A stretch of 5,342 bases of DNA. Source: an uncultured Mucilaginibacter sp. Its GTDB lineage: Bacteria; Bacteroidota; Bacteroidia; Sphingobacteriales; Sphingobacteriaceae. This document shows positions 1 through 5,342 of the stretch, in pieces (the stretch's first letter is position 1; each line of letters begins with the position of its first letter). The DNA lies in the NCBI GenBank assembly GCA_903885865.1, contig CAISKH010000028.1, positions 1 to 5,342 on the forward strand, read 5' to 3'. The position numbers were made by a program, and so were the translations under genes. Below the pieces are notes generated by a model, which made no database searches, was not told where the DNA came from, and worked only from the letters and a program-made list of their open reading frames with translations.

Positions 1-1230
1 ATCGGCCATGGTAATAAACTCCGCTACGTTTTTAACCACATCAATTACGCGCTCATCGTCCTTAAACACAATGCCCGACTGGTGAAAATAGCCCAAAACG
101 GTGGTTTCGCCTTTTTCAATATAGCCGCTATCCGGCATTAAACCGCCGGTTATTATATTCAACAGCGTTGATTTGCCGCTGCCGTTTTTTCCTGCTAAAC
201 CAATACGGTCGCCCTTTTTAAATACATAGTTAAAATGGCTGATATATGTTTGGCCGTTAAACCCCTTGCTTATATCATGTATCTCCATGATCTTGTTGCC
301 CTGGCGCGCCGTTTTAACGGTTAATTCAACATTTTGCCTGGGGCCGCCATTTTTTGTTTTGGCGTCCAATTCGTAATAGGCGTCAATTCTTGCTTTTGAT
401 TTGGTTCCGCGCGCTTGTGGTTGCCGGCGCATCCACTCCAGTTCTTTACGTAAAAGGTTGGAGTTTTTTTGAAAAGATGCTTCGTCTGAAGCTTCTCGTT
501 CAGCTTTGCGTTCCAGGTAATACCCATAATTACCAACGTAAGGAATAATTTTTCCTTTGTCTATCTCTAATATTTCATTACAAATATTATCAAGGAAATA
601 GCGGTCGTGCGTAACCATTAAGATGGTTTTTGAGCCGTCGGTGAGCAATTTTTCAAGCCATTCAATGGTATCAATATCCAGGTGATTGGTTGGCTCATCT
701 AAAATATACAGGTCGGGGTCCTCAATAAGTAGTTTGGCCAATGCCAGTCTTTTCTTTTGCCCGCCCGAAAGGGTATGAATAGGTTGATTTAAATGATGTA
801 TATCCAACCTGCCTAAAATGGTTTTTATTTTATATTCATACTCCCAGGCATCAACTTCACTCAACTCCTCCATTACCAACTCAATTGCGCGCATATTATC
901 AGGCTCATTTTCAAGTAGTTCCTCGTATTTTCTGATCGCCTGCTGCTGTAAATCGTCAGCATGGAAAATGTAATCGCTTATGGTTACGGAATTTTTAAAT
1001 CCCGGATCCTGTTCCAGGTAACCCATACGCAGATCGCGGGTTTGCACAACCTTTCCTTCGGTTGGCTGCAATACGCCCGCCAGCAGCTTTAAAAGTGTCG
1101 ATTTCCCCGCACCGTTAATACCCACCAGTGCTACACGGCGCCCGCGGTTAATGCCGATGGTTAGATTTTTAAACAGCCAGTGGTCATGAAAAGAATGGCC
1201 CAGATTTTCGGCAGATATGTAAGTACTCAC
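1..1230 (-). CDS. uup: Uup-type ABC-F ATPase, N-terminal 410 codons (3' end outside window)
   Basis: This is a soluble tandem ATP-binding-cassette protein without membrane segments. ABC-F proteins of this kind act on ribosomes or ribosome assembly rather than in transport. The first nucleotide-binding domain has Walker A GINGAGKST (residues 37-45), signature LSGGQ (154-158), Walker B ending in D178-E179, the ABC-F hallmark DEPTNHLD (178-185) and the H-loop H208. A charged linker follows, with a WMRRQPQARGTKSKAR segment at about 266-281 that resembles the equivalent linker of E. coli Uup. The second domain begins near 315 and shows Walker A GKNGSGKST (347-355); its signature, Walker B and the expected C-terminal coiled coil lie beyond base 1. 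Full-length relatives are about 620-640 residues. The start is GTG, overlapping the stop of the upstream reductase gene by four bases, so translation is probably coupled. I prefer Uup over EttA or other ABC-F types because of the linker; the missing C-terminus keeps the subfamily call provisional. Confidence 0.9.
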   Translation of the reverse strand, partial: MSTYISAENLGHSFHDHWLFKNLTIGINRGRRVALVGINGAGKSTLLKLLAGVLQPTEGKVVQTRDLRMGYLEQDPGFKNSVTISDYIFHADDLQQQAIRKYEELLENEPDNMRAIELVMEELSEVDAWEYEYKIKTILGRLDIHHLNQPIHTLSGGQKKRLALAKLLIEDPDLYILDEPTNHLDIDTIEWLEKLLTDGSKTILMVTHDRYFLDNICNEILEIDKGKIIPYVGNYGYYLERKAEREASDEASFQKNSNLLRKELEWMRRQPQARGTKSKARIDAYYELDAKTKNGGPRQNVELTVKTARQGNKIMEIHDISKGFNGQTYISHFNYVFKKGDRIGLAGKNGSGKSTLLNIITGGLMPDSGYIEKGETTVLGYFHQSGIVFKDDERVIDVVKNVAEFITMAD

Positions 1231-1883
1231 GTTAATTTTTTTATTTTATCGGATGTATAGGTAAAAACACCCTGTTCGTTTTTAAGTGATTGTTTAAACA
1301 TAGCCATAGCCACCGTACTGGCCGGAATGCTGCGAAATTTTTTCAGGCCGCCAAACAAAAATGGATTAACAATTTTCATAATGCCAATAGCCAGTTTCTC
1401 CAGTTTTCTGGATGTTTTTCTACGGCCGGTTAACAGCGACGCCTGATAAATATGGAGGCTTGTCAAGCCCGTGTTTTTAAGCCCGGCTTCTGATTCGCCT
1501 TTCGTTTTCAGATAAAAAACAGGCGATTTTGCATTTGCGCCGACCGATGATACCATGTGAAACTGCTTAATTCCATTTTTTAAAGCTATTTCTGCCAGTT
1601 TTACCGGGTAATCACGCTCTATTTTACTGTATTCCCACCGGTCGGGTGTTTTATCCTTTGTTGTACCCATACAGCAAAATAGTACATCTCCTGTTATTTC
1701 TGTTGCATATTCGTTCAACTGTTCAAAGTCTATTACTAATTGCGTCACCCTATTATCTATTATCCTCGTTTTTTTTCGCGCAATCAATAAAATTTGGTTA
1801 TAGCCGTCATTATCAAAAATAATATTTAATAATTTGCTGCCAATTAGTCCGCTTGCACCTACTATTATTGCTTTCTTTGTCAT
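1227..1883 (-). CDS. TIP30/HTATIP2-like NAD(P)-binding Rossmann protein (atypical SDR)
   Basis: This 218-residue protein is a probable cytosolic oxidoreductase or NAD(P)H-binding regulatory protein; its substrate is unknown. The sequence opens with the dinucleotide-binding motif GASGLIG at residues 9-15. A CMGTT stretch follows at 71-75, then YPVKLAEIALKNGIKQF at 92-108, the MVSS strand at 110-113 and a catalytic-type Y124-x3-K128 pair. The order and wording of these blocks, including YLKTKGESEA at 124-133 and SIPASTVAMAM at 185-195, resemble the human TIP30/HTATIP2 family of atypical short-chain dehydrogenases. The length is near the roughly 210-240 usual for that group. It is the first gene of a two-gene minus-strand unit and its TGA overlaps the GTG of the ABC-F gene. 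The ATG at 1883 is chosen because the glycine motif follows at the normal distance. There is no clear Shine-Dalgarno sequence, as is usual in Bacteroidota. No function in this organism can be read from the sequence. Confidence 0.88.
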   Translation of the reverse strand: MTKKAIIVGASGLIGSKLLNIIFDNDGYNQILLIARKKTRIIDNRVTQLVIDFEQLNEYATEITGDVLFCCMGTTKDKTPDRWEYSKIERDYPVKLAEIALKNGIKQFHMVSSVGANAKSPVFYLKTKGESEAGLKNTGLTSLHIYQASLLTGRRKTSRKLEKLAIGIMKIVNPFLFGGLKKFRSIPASTVAMAMFKQSLKNEQGVFTYTSDKIKKLT

Positions 1884-1903
1884 CTCAAAAGGTAAAGATT
1901 TTG

Positions 1904-1911
1904 CAAAAATA
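1904..1911 (-). promoter_or_regulatory. candidate -7 box for the minus-strand reductase/ABC-F unit
   Basis: Read on the minus strand this is TATTTTTG, a full match to the Bacteroidota -7 consensus TAnnTTTG. It ends 20 bases before the ATG at 1883, which would give a leader of roughly 15-20 bases. No TTG-type -33 element is seen at the usual distance upstream, so the assignment rests on the -7 box and its position only. Confidence 0.4.
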
Positions 1912-1967
1912 CGATAAATAAATTATTGGAATGAATATTGCGTGTTTAAACATATAAATTTAGCAAC

Positions 1968-2678
1968 ATGAAAAGTATATTTTATCCCGCCAATGAGCGG
2001 GGAACAAGCGACCACGGATGGTTAAAGGCCAATTTCTCATTTAGCTTTGCAAACTATTATGACCCCCAAAAGGTTCATTTTGGCGCATTACGTGTGTTAA
2101 ACGATGATATTATAGCAGGTGGTAGCGGCTTTGGTACCCATCCGCATGATAATATGGAAATTATCACGATCCCTTTAAAAGGCGCGCTGGAACATAAAGA
2201 CAGTATGGGTAACATCGGTGTAATTCATGCAGGCGAGGTACAGGTAATGTCGGCAGGTACGGGTATTGAACACTCTGAGTACAATCATTCTGCTACAGAA
2301 GCGGCCAATACACTGCAAATATGGCTGTTTCCCAAAAAAAGAAATATTGAGCCAAGATATGATCAGAGAAGCTTTACCGACAACTTTAAGCTTAATGAGT
2401 TAACCACACTGGTATCGGGCGATGAAACTACCGGGGCCTTATGGATAAACCAGGATGCTACATTTTCTATTGGCGAATTTGAGGCCGGAAAGACCATCGA
2501 CTATAAAATAAAGATCCCCGGAAATGGCGCGTACCTATTTGTGTTAGAGGGCGTTGTAAAAATAAGCGATAATATACTAAACAAAAAGGACGCTTTGGGT
2601 GTTTATGATATCAGTTCAATAACTATTGATACGCAGGCAAACACCCGGCTCCTTATAATTGATGTGCCGATGCTTTAA
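1968..2678 (+). CDS. pirin family bicupin protein (YhhW-like)
   Basis: This 236-residue cytosolic protein has the two-cupin pirin fold. Relatives include E. coli YhhW, which has quercetin 2,3-dioxygenase activity in vitro, and human pirin, a transcription cofactor; the physiological substrate in bacteria is mostly unknown. The N-terminal pirin domain is intact: GTHPHDNMEIITIPLKGALEHKDS starts at residue 56 (quoted only as a landmark) and AGTGIEHSEYN lies at 96-106. The four expected metal ligands are present as H58, H60, H102 and E104, so an active metal centre is likely. The C-terminal cupin, from about 148, has a typical FVLEGVVKI strand at 191-199. The length matches YhhW (about 230). The ATG at 1968 gives the usual family N-terminus; no Shine-Dalgarno sequence precedes it. 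It is divergent from the reductase gene and lies 79 bases upstream of mlaE on the same strand. Cotranscription is possible, but no functional connection is evident. Confidence 0.93.
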   Translation: MKSIFYPANERGTSDHGWLKANFSFSFANYYDPQKVHFGALRVLNDDIIAGGSGFGTHPHDNMEIITIPLKGALEHKDSMGNIGVIHAGEVQVMSAGTGIEHSEYNHSATEAANTLQIWLFPKKRNIEPRYDQRSFTDNFKLNELTTLVSGDETTGALWINQDATFSIGEFEAGKTIDYKIKIPGNGAYLFVLEGVVKISDNILNKKDALGVYDISSITIDTQANTRLLIIDVPML

Positions 2679-2757
2679 ACCCCTCCTGTCTTGTATCTGT
2701 TTATTGAATCTCTGAAAAACAACCGGCCCAACAGCCGTTGCAATAAATACGATAACT

Positions 2758-3537
2758 ATGGCAGAAGAAATAACCATTTCCGGCTGGAAAAAATGGCTGG
2801 AAGACATTGGCGACCAGGTTGCATTTTTTTTCAAATTTATAAGGAATATTTTTTCCGGCGGTTTTGAATGGGCCGAATTGGTTCGTCAGTGCTATGAGAT
2901 AGGCTACCGCTCTATTATGCTGGTGGGCATCACTTCTTTTATAATGGGAGTGGTTTTAATTGTGCAGTTGCGACCAACCCTGGTTACGTTTGGCGCGGTA
3001 AGCATGATGCCCCAATCGCTTTCTATTTCATTTGTGCGCGAATTGGGGCCCGTCATTATCGCGTTGATTTGCGCAGGTAAAATTGCATCGAGCATTGGCG
3101 CCGAACTTGGCAGCATGAAGGTAACCGAGCAACTGGATGCCATGGAGGTATCGGGGGCAAACGCGGTGCAATACCTGGCTGTTACCCGTATATTGGCAAC
3201 AACAATAATGGTACCCTTGCTGTCGCTCATTGGGGATGTGATAGGGCTGTTCGGAGGTTTCCTGGCAATAAATTTAAGGGACAGTATAAGCTTTCAACTC
3301 TATTTTCACAAAGTAATAGCCTCACTTGGTTTTTCCGATCTTTTCCCTGCGTTTGTTAAAACTATATTTTTTGGTTTTGCTATTGGTTTTATAGGCTGCT
3401 ATAAAGGCTTTCATTCTAATAAGGGAACAGAAAGCGTAGGCATTGCCGCAAATTCGGCCGTAGTAACTGCGTCCCTTTGGATATTTGTTATTGACGCTAT
3501 TTCTGTCCAAGTCACAAGCCTGTTATTTTATCATTAA
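2758..3537 (+). CDS. mlaE: MlaE-family phospholipid ABC transporter permease
   Basis: This is the inner-membrane permease of an Mla-type lipid transporter; the family works as a dimer together with the MlaF ATPase and an MlaD hexamer to move phospholipids between the inner membrane and the periplasm. The 259 residues show an amphipathic N-terminal region (10-35) and hydrophobic segments at about 52-70, 93-112, 147-170, 200-215 and 234-256. The family signature covers 94-133, with RELGPVIIALICAGKIAS and then GAELGSMKVTEQLDAMEV, which includes the coupling helix that contacts the ATPase. The length equals that of E. coli MlaE (260). No signal peptide is expected. The ATG at 2758 gives an N-terminus of normal length; there is no Shine-Dalgarno sequence. 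The gene starts the mlaE-mlaF-mlaD operon, with the ATPase gene four bases after its stop. Identity as an MlaE-family permease is secure; the direction of transport and exact lipid are not determined by sequence. Confidence 0.95.
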   Translation: MAEEITISGWKKWLEDIGDQVAFFFKFIRNIFSGGFEWAELVRQCYEIGYRSIMLVGITSFIMGVVLIVQLRPTLVTFGAVSMMPQSLSISFVRELGPVIIALICAGKIASSIGAELGSMKVTEQLDAMEVSGANAVQYLAVTRILATTIMVPLLSLIGDVIGLFGGFLAINLRDSISFQLYFHKVIASLGFSDLFPAFVKTIFFGFAIGFIGCYKGFHSNKGTESVGIAANSAVVTASLWIFVIDAISVQVTSLLFYH

Positions 3538-3541
3538 GAGC

Positions 3542-4330
3542 ATGGACGAAGTAAAGACAAATACCGAACAAATAACGGAGGCCAAAAACGGCAAGGAGGT
3601 GGTAATAGCTTTAAAGGGCTTAAAAAAATCATTTGGGAAAAATGAAGTTTTAAAAGATATAACTCTTGAAGTAAAAAGGGGAGAAAACGTACTGATCCTG
3701 GGGAAATCTGGTACAGGTAAATCAGTTACCATACAATGTATAGTTGGGCTGTTAACGCCCGATGGGGGCTCGCTAAAAGTATTTGGCGAGGAAGTGGCCC
3801 AATTGTCGGATAAGGAACTGAAGCAATTGCGGATGAAGTTTGGCTTTTTGTTTCAAAGCGGGGCATTATATGATTCGATGACTATCCGTGAAAACCTGGC
3901 ATTTCCTCTAACCAGGGTATTAAAATTGACCGATCAGCGGGAAATTGACAAGCGCATAGAAGATGTTCTTGAAAGCGTTGGCCTGCTTGAAGCTACAGAC
4001 AAGCTGCCCTCAGACCTATCGGGCGGGATGAGGAAAAGGGCGGGCCTGGCGCGAACGTTAATAATAAACCCGGAAATAATGTTGTATGATGAACCCACTA
4101 CCTGCCTTGACCCAATAACATCCCGCGAGATCAGTTACCTGATATTAGAAATACAAAAAAAATATAAAACCTCATCCATTATCATTACACACGACATGGA
4201 ATGTGCGAGAATTGCTGCTGACCGCATATTGATAATGGATGATGGGAAATTTGTAGCCGAAGGCTCATTTGACGAGCTTCATCGATCAACAAACAAAATT
4301 GCAGCTTCATTTTTTAAAGATATATTATGA
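3542..4330 (+). CDS. mlaF: MlaF-family phospholipid ABC transporter ATPase
   Basis: This 262-residue cytoplasmic ATPase should power the MlaE permease. All catalytic elements are present: Walker A GKSGTGKS (54-61), Q-loop Q105 in FLFQSGALYDSMT, the signature LSGGMRKR (159-166), where the SGGM form is typical of MlaF-type proteins, Walker B MLYDEP with D183 and E184, and the H-loop H217. The D-loop reads TTCLDPIT, with C188 where a glycine is common. I choose the ATG at 3542, four bases after the mlaE stop, instead of an in-frame ATG at 3485. The longer form would run 53 bases into mlaE and add 19 residues with no place in the family. An acidic and polar stretch of about 20 residues precedes the ABC domain. 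The stop overlaps the mlaD start as ATGA, which suggests coupled translation. E. coli MlaF is of similar length (269). Confidence 0.95.
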   Translation: MDEVKTNTEQITEAKNGKEVVIALKGLKKSFGKNEVLKDITLEVKRGENVLILGKSGTGKSVTIQCIVGLLTPDGGSLKVFGEEVAQLSDKELKQLRMKFGFLFQSGALYDSMTIRENLAFPLTRVLKLTDQREIDKRIEDVLESVGLLEATDKLPSDLSGGMRKRAGLARTLIINPEIMLYDEPTTCLDPITSREISYLILEIQKKYKTSSIIITHDMECARIAADRILIMDDGKFVAEGSFDELHRSTNKIAASFFKDIL

Positions 4331-5079
4331 AAACAACATCCGGACAAAAAATAAAAATAGGCTTATTTACTTTTACCGGTCTATTGGTATTGGTATTGGC
4401 CATTTTCTTTATTGGCAATCAAAAAAACCTTTTTACATCAACATTCAAAATAAGCGGTGTGTTTAAAACCGTTAATGGCCTGCAAACAGGCAATAATGTT
4501 CGCTTTGCAGGTATCAATGTGGGCGTAGTTAGTGCAATCGACATTATAAATGATACTTCCGTACGGGTTGTTTTAACAGTAAAGGAAAACGTAAAACAGT
4601 TTATTAAAAAGGATTCGCGGTTAAATATTGGCAGCGACGGGTTAATGGGCGATAAATTGATAGTTATAATGCCCGGCGGCGCTACAACAAACGAAATGAT
4701 AAAAGAGGGCGATCAATTGGGAGTTGTTAATCCAATAGATATCGATAAGATCATTGGAAAATTAACCAAAATAACCGACAATACGGGTACGCTGATTGAT
4801 AACCTATCGCAAATCGTAGCTAAGGTAAACAGCGGTAAAGGGAGTATTGGGCGGTTGTTAAATAATGATAAAATGGCCAAGGATATGGAAAATACTGTAT
4901 CGCAGGCAAAAACCACTATGCAAAATGTACATAAAACCACTACCACATTAAATGAGGACCTGACGGCTGCCCAGCACAATATATTTTTAAAAGGATTTTT
5001 TAACAAGAAAAAGAGGGCCGAGAAAGCCAAACAGGATTCCATAAGCAAGGCGCAGGGGGCGACGGGTAAAAAGCAATAA
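4327..5079 (+). CDS. mlaD: MlaD-like MCE-domain protein, membrane-anchored lipid-binding subunit
   Basis: This 250-residue protein should be the periplasmic lipid-binding partner of MlaE and MlaF; in E. coli MlaD forms a hexameric ring on the permease. One N-terminal membrane helix spans about residues 11-29. A single MCE domain follows at about 39-117, with VNGLQTGNNVRFAGINVGVV (49-68) and INIGSDGLMGDKLI-type sequence (99-113, beginning LNIGSDG) as landmarks. The rest is long and mostly helical: residues 139-165 and 183-215 are rich in Thr, Asn, Asp and Lys with regular hydrophobic spacing. Between them lies SGKGSIGRLLNND at 169-181, a motif I recall from MlaD-like proteins of Bacteroidota. 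The tail (222-250) is very rich in lysine. At 250 residues it is longer than E. coli MlaD (183), all of the excess being C-terminal. It is the last gene of the operon, with an ATGA overlap to mlaF. Another MCE subfamily member is possible, but gene order supports MlaD. Confidence 0.93.
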   Translation: MKTTSGQKIKIGLFTFTGLLVLVLAIFFIGNQKNLFTSTFKISGVFKTVNGLQTGNNVRFAGINVGVVSAIDIINDTSVRVVLTVKENVKQFIKKDSRLNIGSDGLMGDKLIVIMPGGATTNEMIKEGDQLGVVNPIDIDKIIGKLTKITDNTGTLIDNLSQIVAKVNSGKGSIGRLLNNDKMAKDMENTVSQAKTTMQNVHKTTTTLNEDLTAAQHNIFLKGFFNKKKRAEKAKQDSISKAQGATGKKQ

Positions 5080-5123
5080 AAAGTTAATTTAAAAAAAATA
5101 GGAGATAAAAACTAAATTATACA

Positions 5124-5131
5124 TACATTTA
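5124..5131 (+). promoter_or_regulatory. candidate -7 box of the tetR promoter
   Basis: TACATTTA matches seven of eight positions of the Bacteroidota -7 consensus TAnnTTTG. Transcription would start at about 5135, inside the palindrome at 5133-5150, which is the arrangement expected for an autorepressed gene. There is no clear TTG -33 element, so support is weak and rests on position. Confidence 0.3.
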
Positions 5132-5132
5132 T

Positions 5133-5150
5133 AGACTGATTAATCGGTCT
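5133..5150 (+). promoter_or_regulatory. candidate TetR operator (18-base inverted repeat)
   Basis: AGACTGATTAATCGGTCT is an inverted repeat centred between 5141 and 5142. Eight of nine base pairs are complementary; only 5137/5146 (T against G) fail. The core GATTAATC is a perfect palindrome. It ends three bases before the proposed TTG start of the TetR-family gene and overlaps its likely transcription start. TetR-family dimers commonly bind such palindromes in their own promoters. Autoregulation is an inference from symmetry and position. Confidence 0.5.
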
Positions 5151-5153
5151 GTA

Positions 5154-5342
5154 TTGGATAAAAAGGAAAAAATATTAGCAACAGCGCTGCGTTTATTTGT
5201 GGCTGATGGGTTTCATGGTACGCCAACCAGCAAAATAGCGCTGGAGGCCGGCGTTGCCAATGGTACGTTGTTTTATCATTATAAAACTAAGGAAGAGCTA
5301 ATAGTAGCGCTTTATAACAGCATAAAGAGCGAACTGGCAAAC
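5154..5342 (+). CDS. TetR/AcrR-family transcriptional regulator, N-terminal 63 codons (3' end outside window)
   Basis: This is the DNA-binding part of a TetR-family repressor. From the proposed start it reads (M)DKKEKILATALRLFVADG, then residues 20-30 leading into the helix-turn-helix: SKIALEAGVANGTLFYHY at 26-43, followed by KTKEELI at 44-50. These are the conserved positions of the TetR_N domain, including the G-x-LFYHY recognition segment. The ligand-binding C-terminal domain is beyond the window, so no effector or target can be proposed. The start is taken as TTG at 5154 because the reading frame contains no ATG or GTG between the in-frame stop at 5106-5108 and the conserved helix, and TTG gives the standard family N-terminus. 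The gene lies 74 bases after mlaD on the same strand, behind a palindrome that is probably its own operator. Its targets are more likely itself and genes to the right than the mla operon, though this is an inference. Confidence 0.88.
   Translation, partial: MDKKEKILATALRLFVADGFHGTPTSKIALEAGVANGTLFYHYKTKEELIVALYNSIKSELAN

Noticed and set aside
321..548. Open frames on both strands (321-536 minus, 354-548 plus) inside the ABC-F gene region
   Set aside because: They lie within the well-supported Uup-type coding sequence in other frames and their translations resemble no protein family.
1955..1962. TAAATTTA as a -7 box for the pirin gene
   Set aside because: It matches seven of eight consensus positions but lies only five bases before the ATG, which would make the mRNA almost leaderless, and no -33 element has suitable spacing.
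2723..2738. Possible hairpin CGGC...GCCG between pirin and mlaE
   Set aside because: The stem is only four base pairs and no T-run follows, so it is not a credible terminator.
2616..2834. Minus-strand open frame across the pirin-mlaE junction
   Set aside because: It overlaps the ends of two well-supported genes and its translation has no recognisable features.
2904..3510. Antisense open frames within mlaE (2904-3230 and 3322-3510)
   Set aside because: They are shadows of the permease coding sequence; no independent start signals or family motifs.
3485..3541. N-terminal extension of mlaF starting at the ATG at 3485
   Set aside because: It would lie almost wholly within mlaE in another frame and adds a non-family segment; the ATG at 3542 fits the operon spacing.
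4269..4466. Plus-strand open frame spanning the mlaF-mlaD junction
   Set aside because: It is out of frame with two convincing genes and has no motif.
4713..5048. Minus-strand open frame of 111 residues antisense to mlaD
   Set aside because: The hydrophobic-looking translation is the expected complement of the Lys/Asn/Thr-rich mlaD tail, not a gene.
5100..5104. AGGAG, a perfect Shine-Dalgarno-like string between mlaD and tetR
   Set aside because: No ATG, GTG or TTG lies at a usable distance; the tetR start is about 50 bases further on, so it is probably chance.

Overview
The window reads as ordinary chromosomal DNA from a Bacteroidota bacterium, most probably a member of the Sphingobacteriaceae such as Mucilaginibacter or Pedobacter. 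I infer this from the AT-leaning codon use, the near absence of Shine-Dalgarno sequences at strong genes, a TAnnTTTG-type promoter box, and the protein styles (TIP30-like reductase, Uup-type ABC-F protein, Mla lipid transporter). The genus is a judgement from memory and was not checked by search.

Layout. Minus strand, 1-1883: a TIP30-like NAD(P)-binding protein (1227-1883) is followed by a Uup-type ABC-F ATPase that starts with GTG inside the stop of the first gene (GTGA overlap) and runs off the left edge of the window after 410 codons. An 84-base AT-rich divergent intergenic region (1884-1967) separates this pair from the plus-strand genes. Plus strand, 1968-5079: a pirin-family cupin (1968-2678), then, after 79 bases, a compact three-gene operon for an Mla-type phospholipid ABC transporter: permease mlaE (2758-3537), ATPase mlaF (3542-4330) and membrane-anchored MCE protein mlaD (4327-5079). 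From 5154 to the right edge lies the N-terminal part of a TetR-family repressor, which appears to start at TTG and is preceded by an 18-base imperfect palindrome that is a good candidate for its own operator.

The three Mla genes should form one inner-membrane machine: MlaE dimer as the channel, MlaF as the ATPase, and MlaD as the periplasmic lipid-binding ring. No mlaC (periplasmic carrier) or mlaB (STAS subunit) gene is present in the window. The pirin and the TIP30-like/Uup pair have no evident functional link to the transporter.

I do not see a previously undescribed system. All genes belong to known families and nothing looks mobile, broken or laterally acquired. There is no gene-free stretch longer than 84 bases, and I saw no tRNA, rRNA, CRISPR array or convincing terminator hairpin. 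The points most worth checking are the tetR operator and TTG start, the mlaEFD cluster without mlaB/mlaC and its long MlaD tail, and a small repeat shared by the two intergenic regions.
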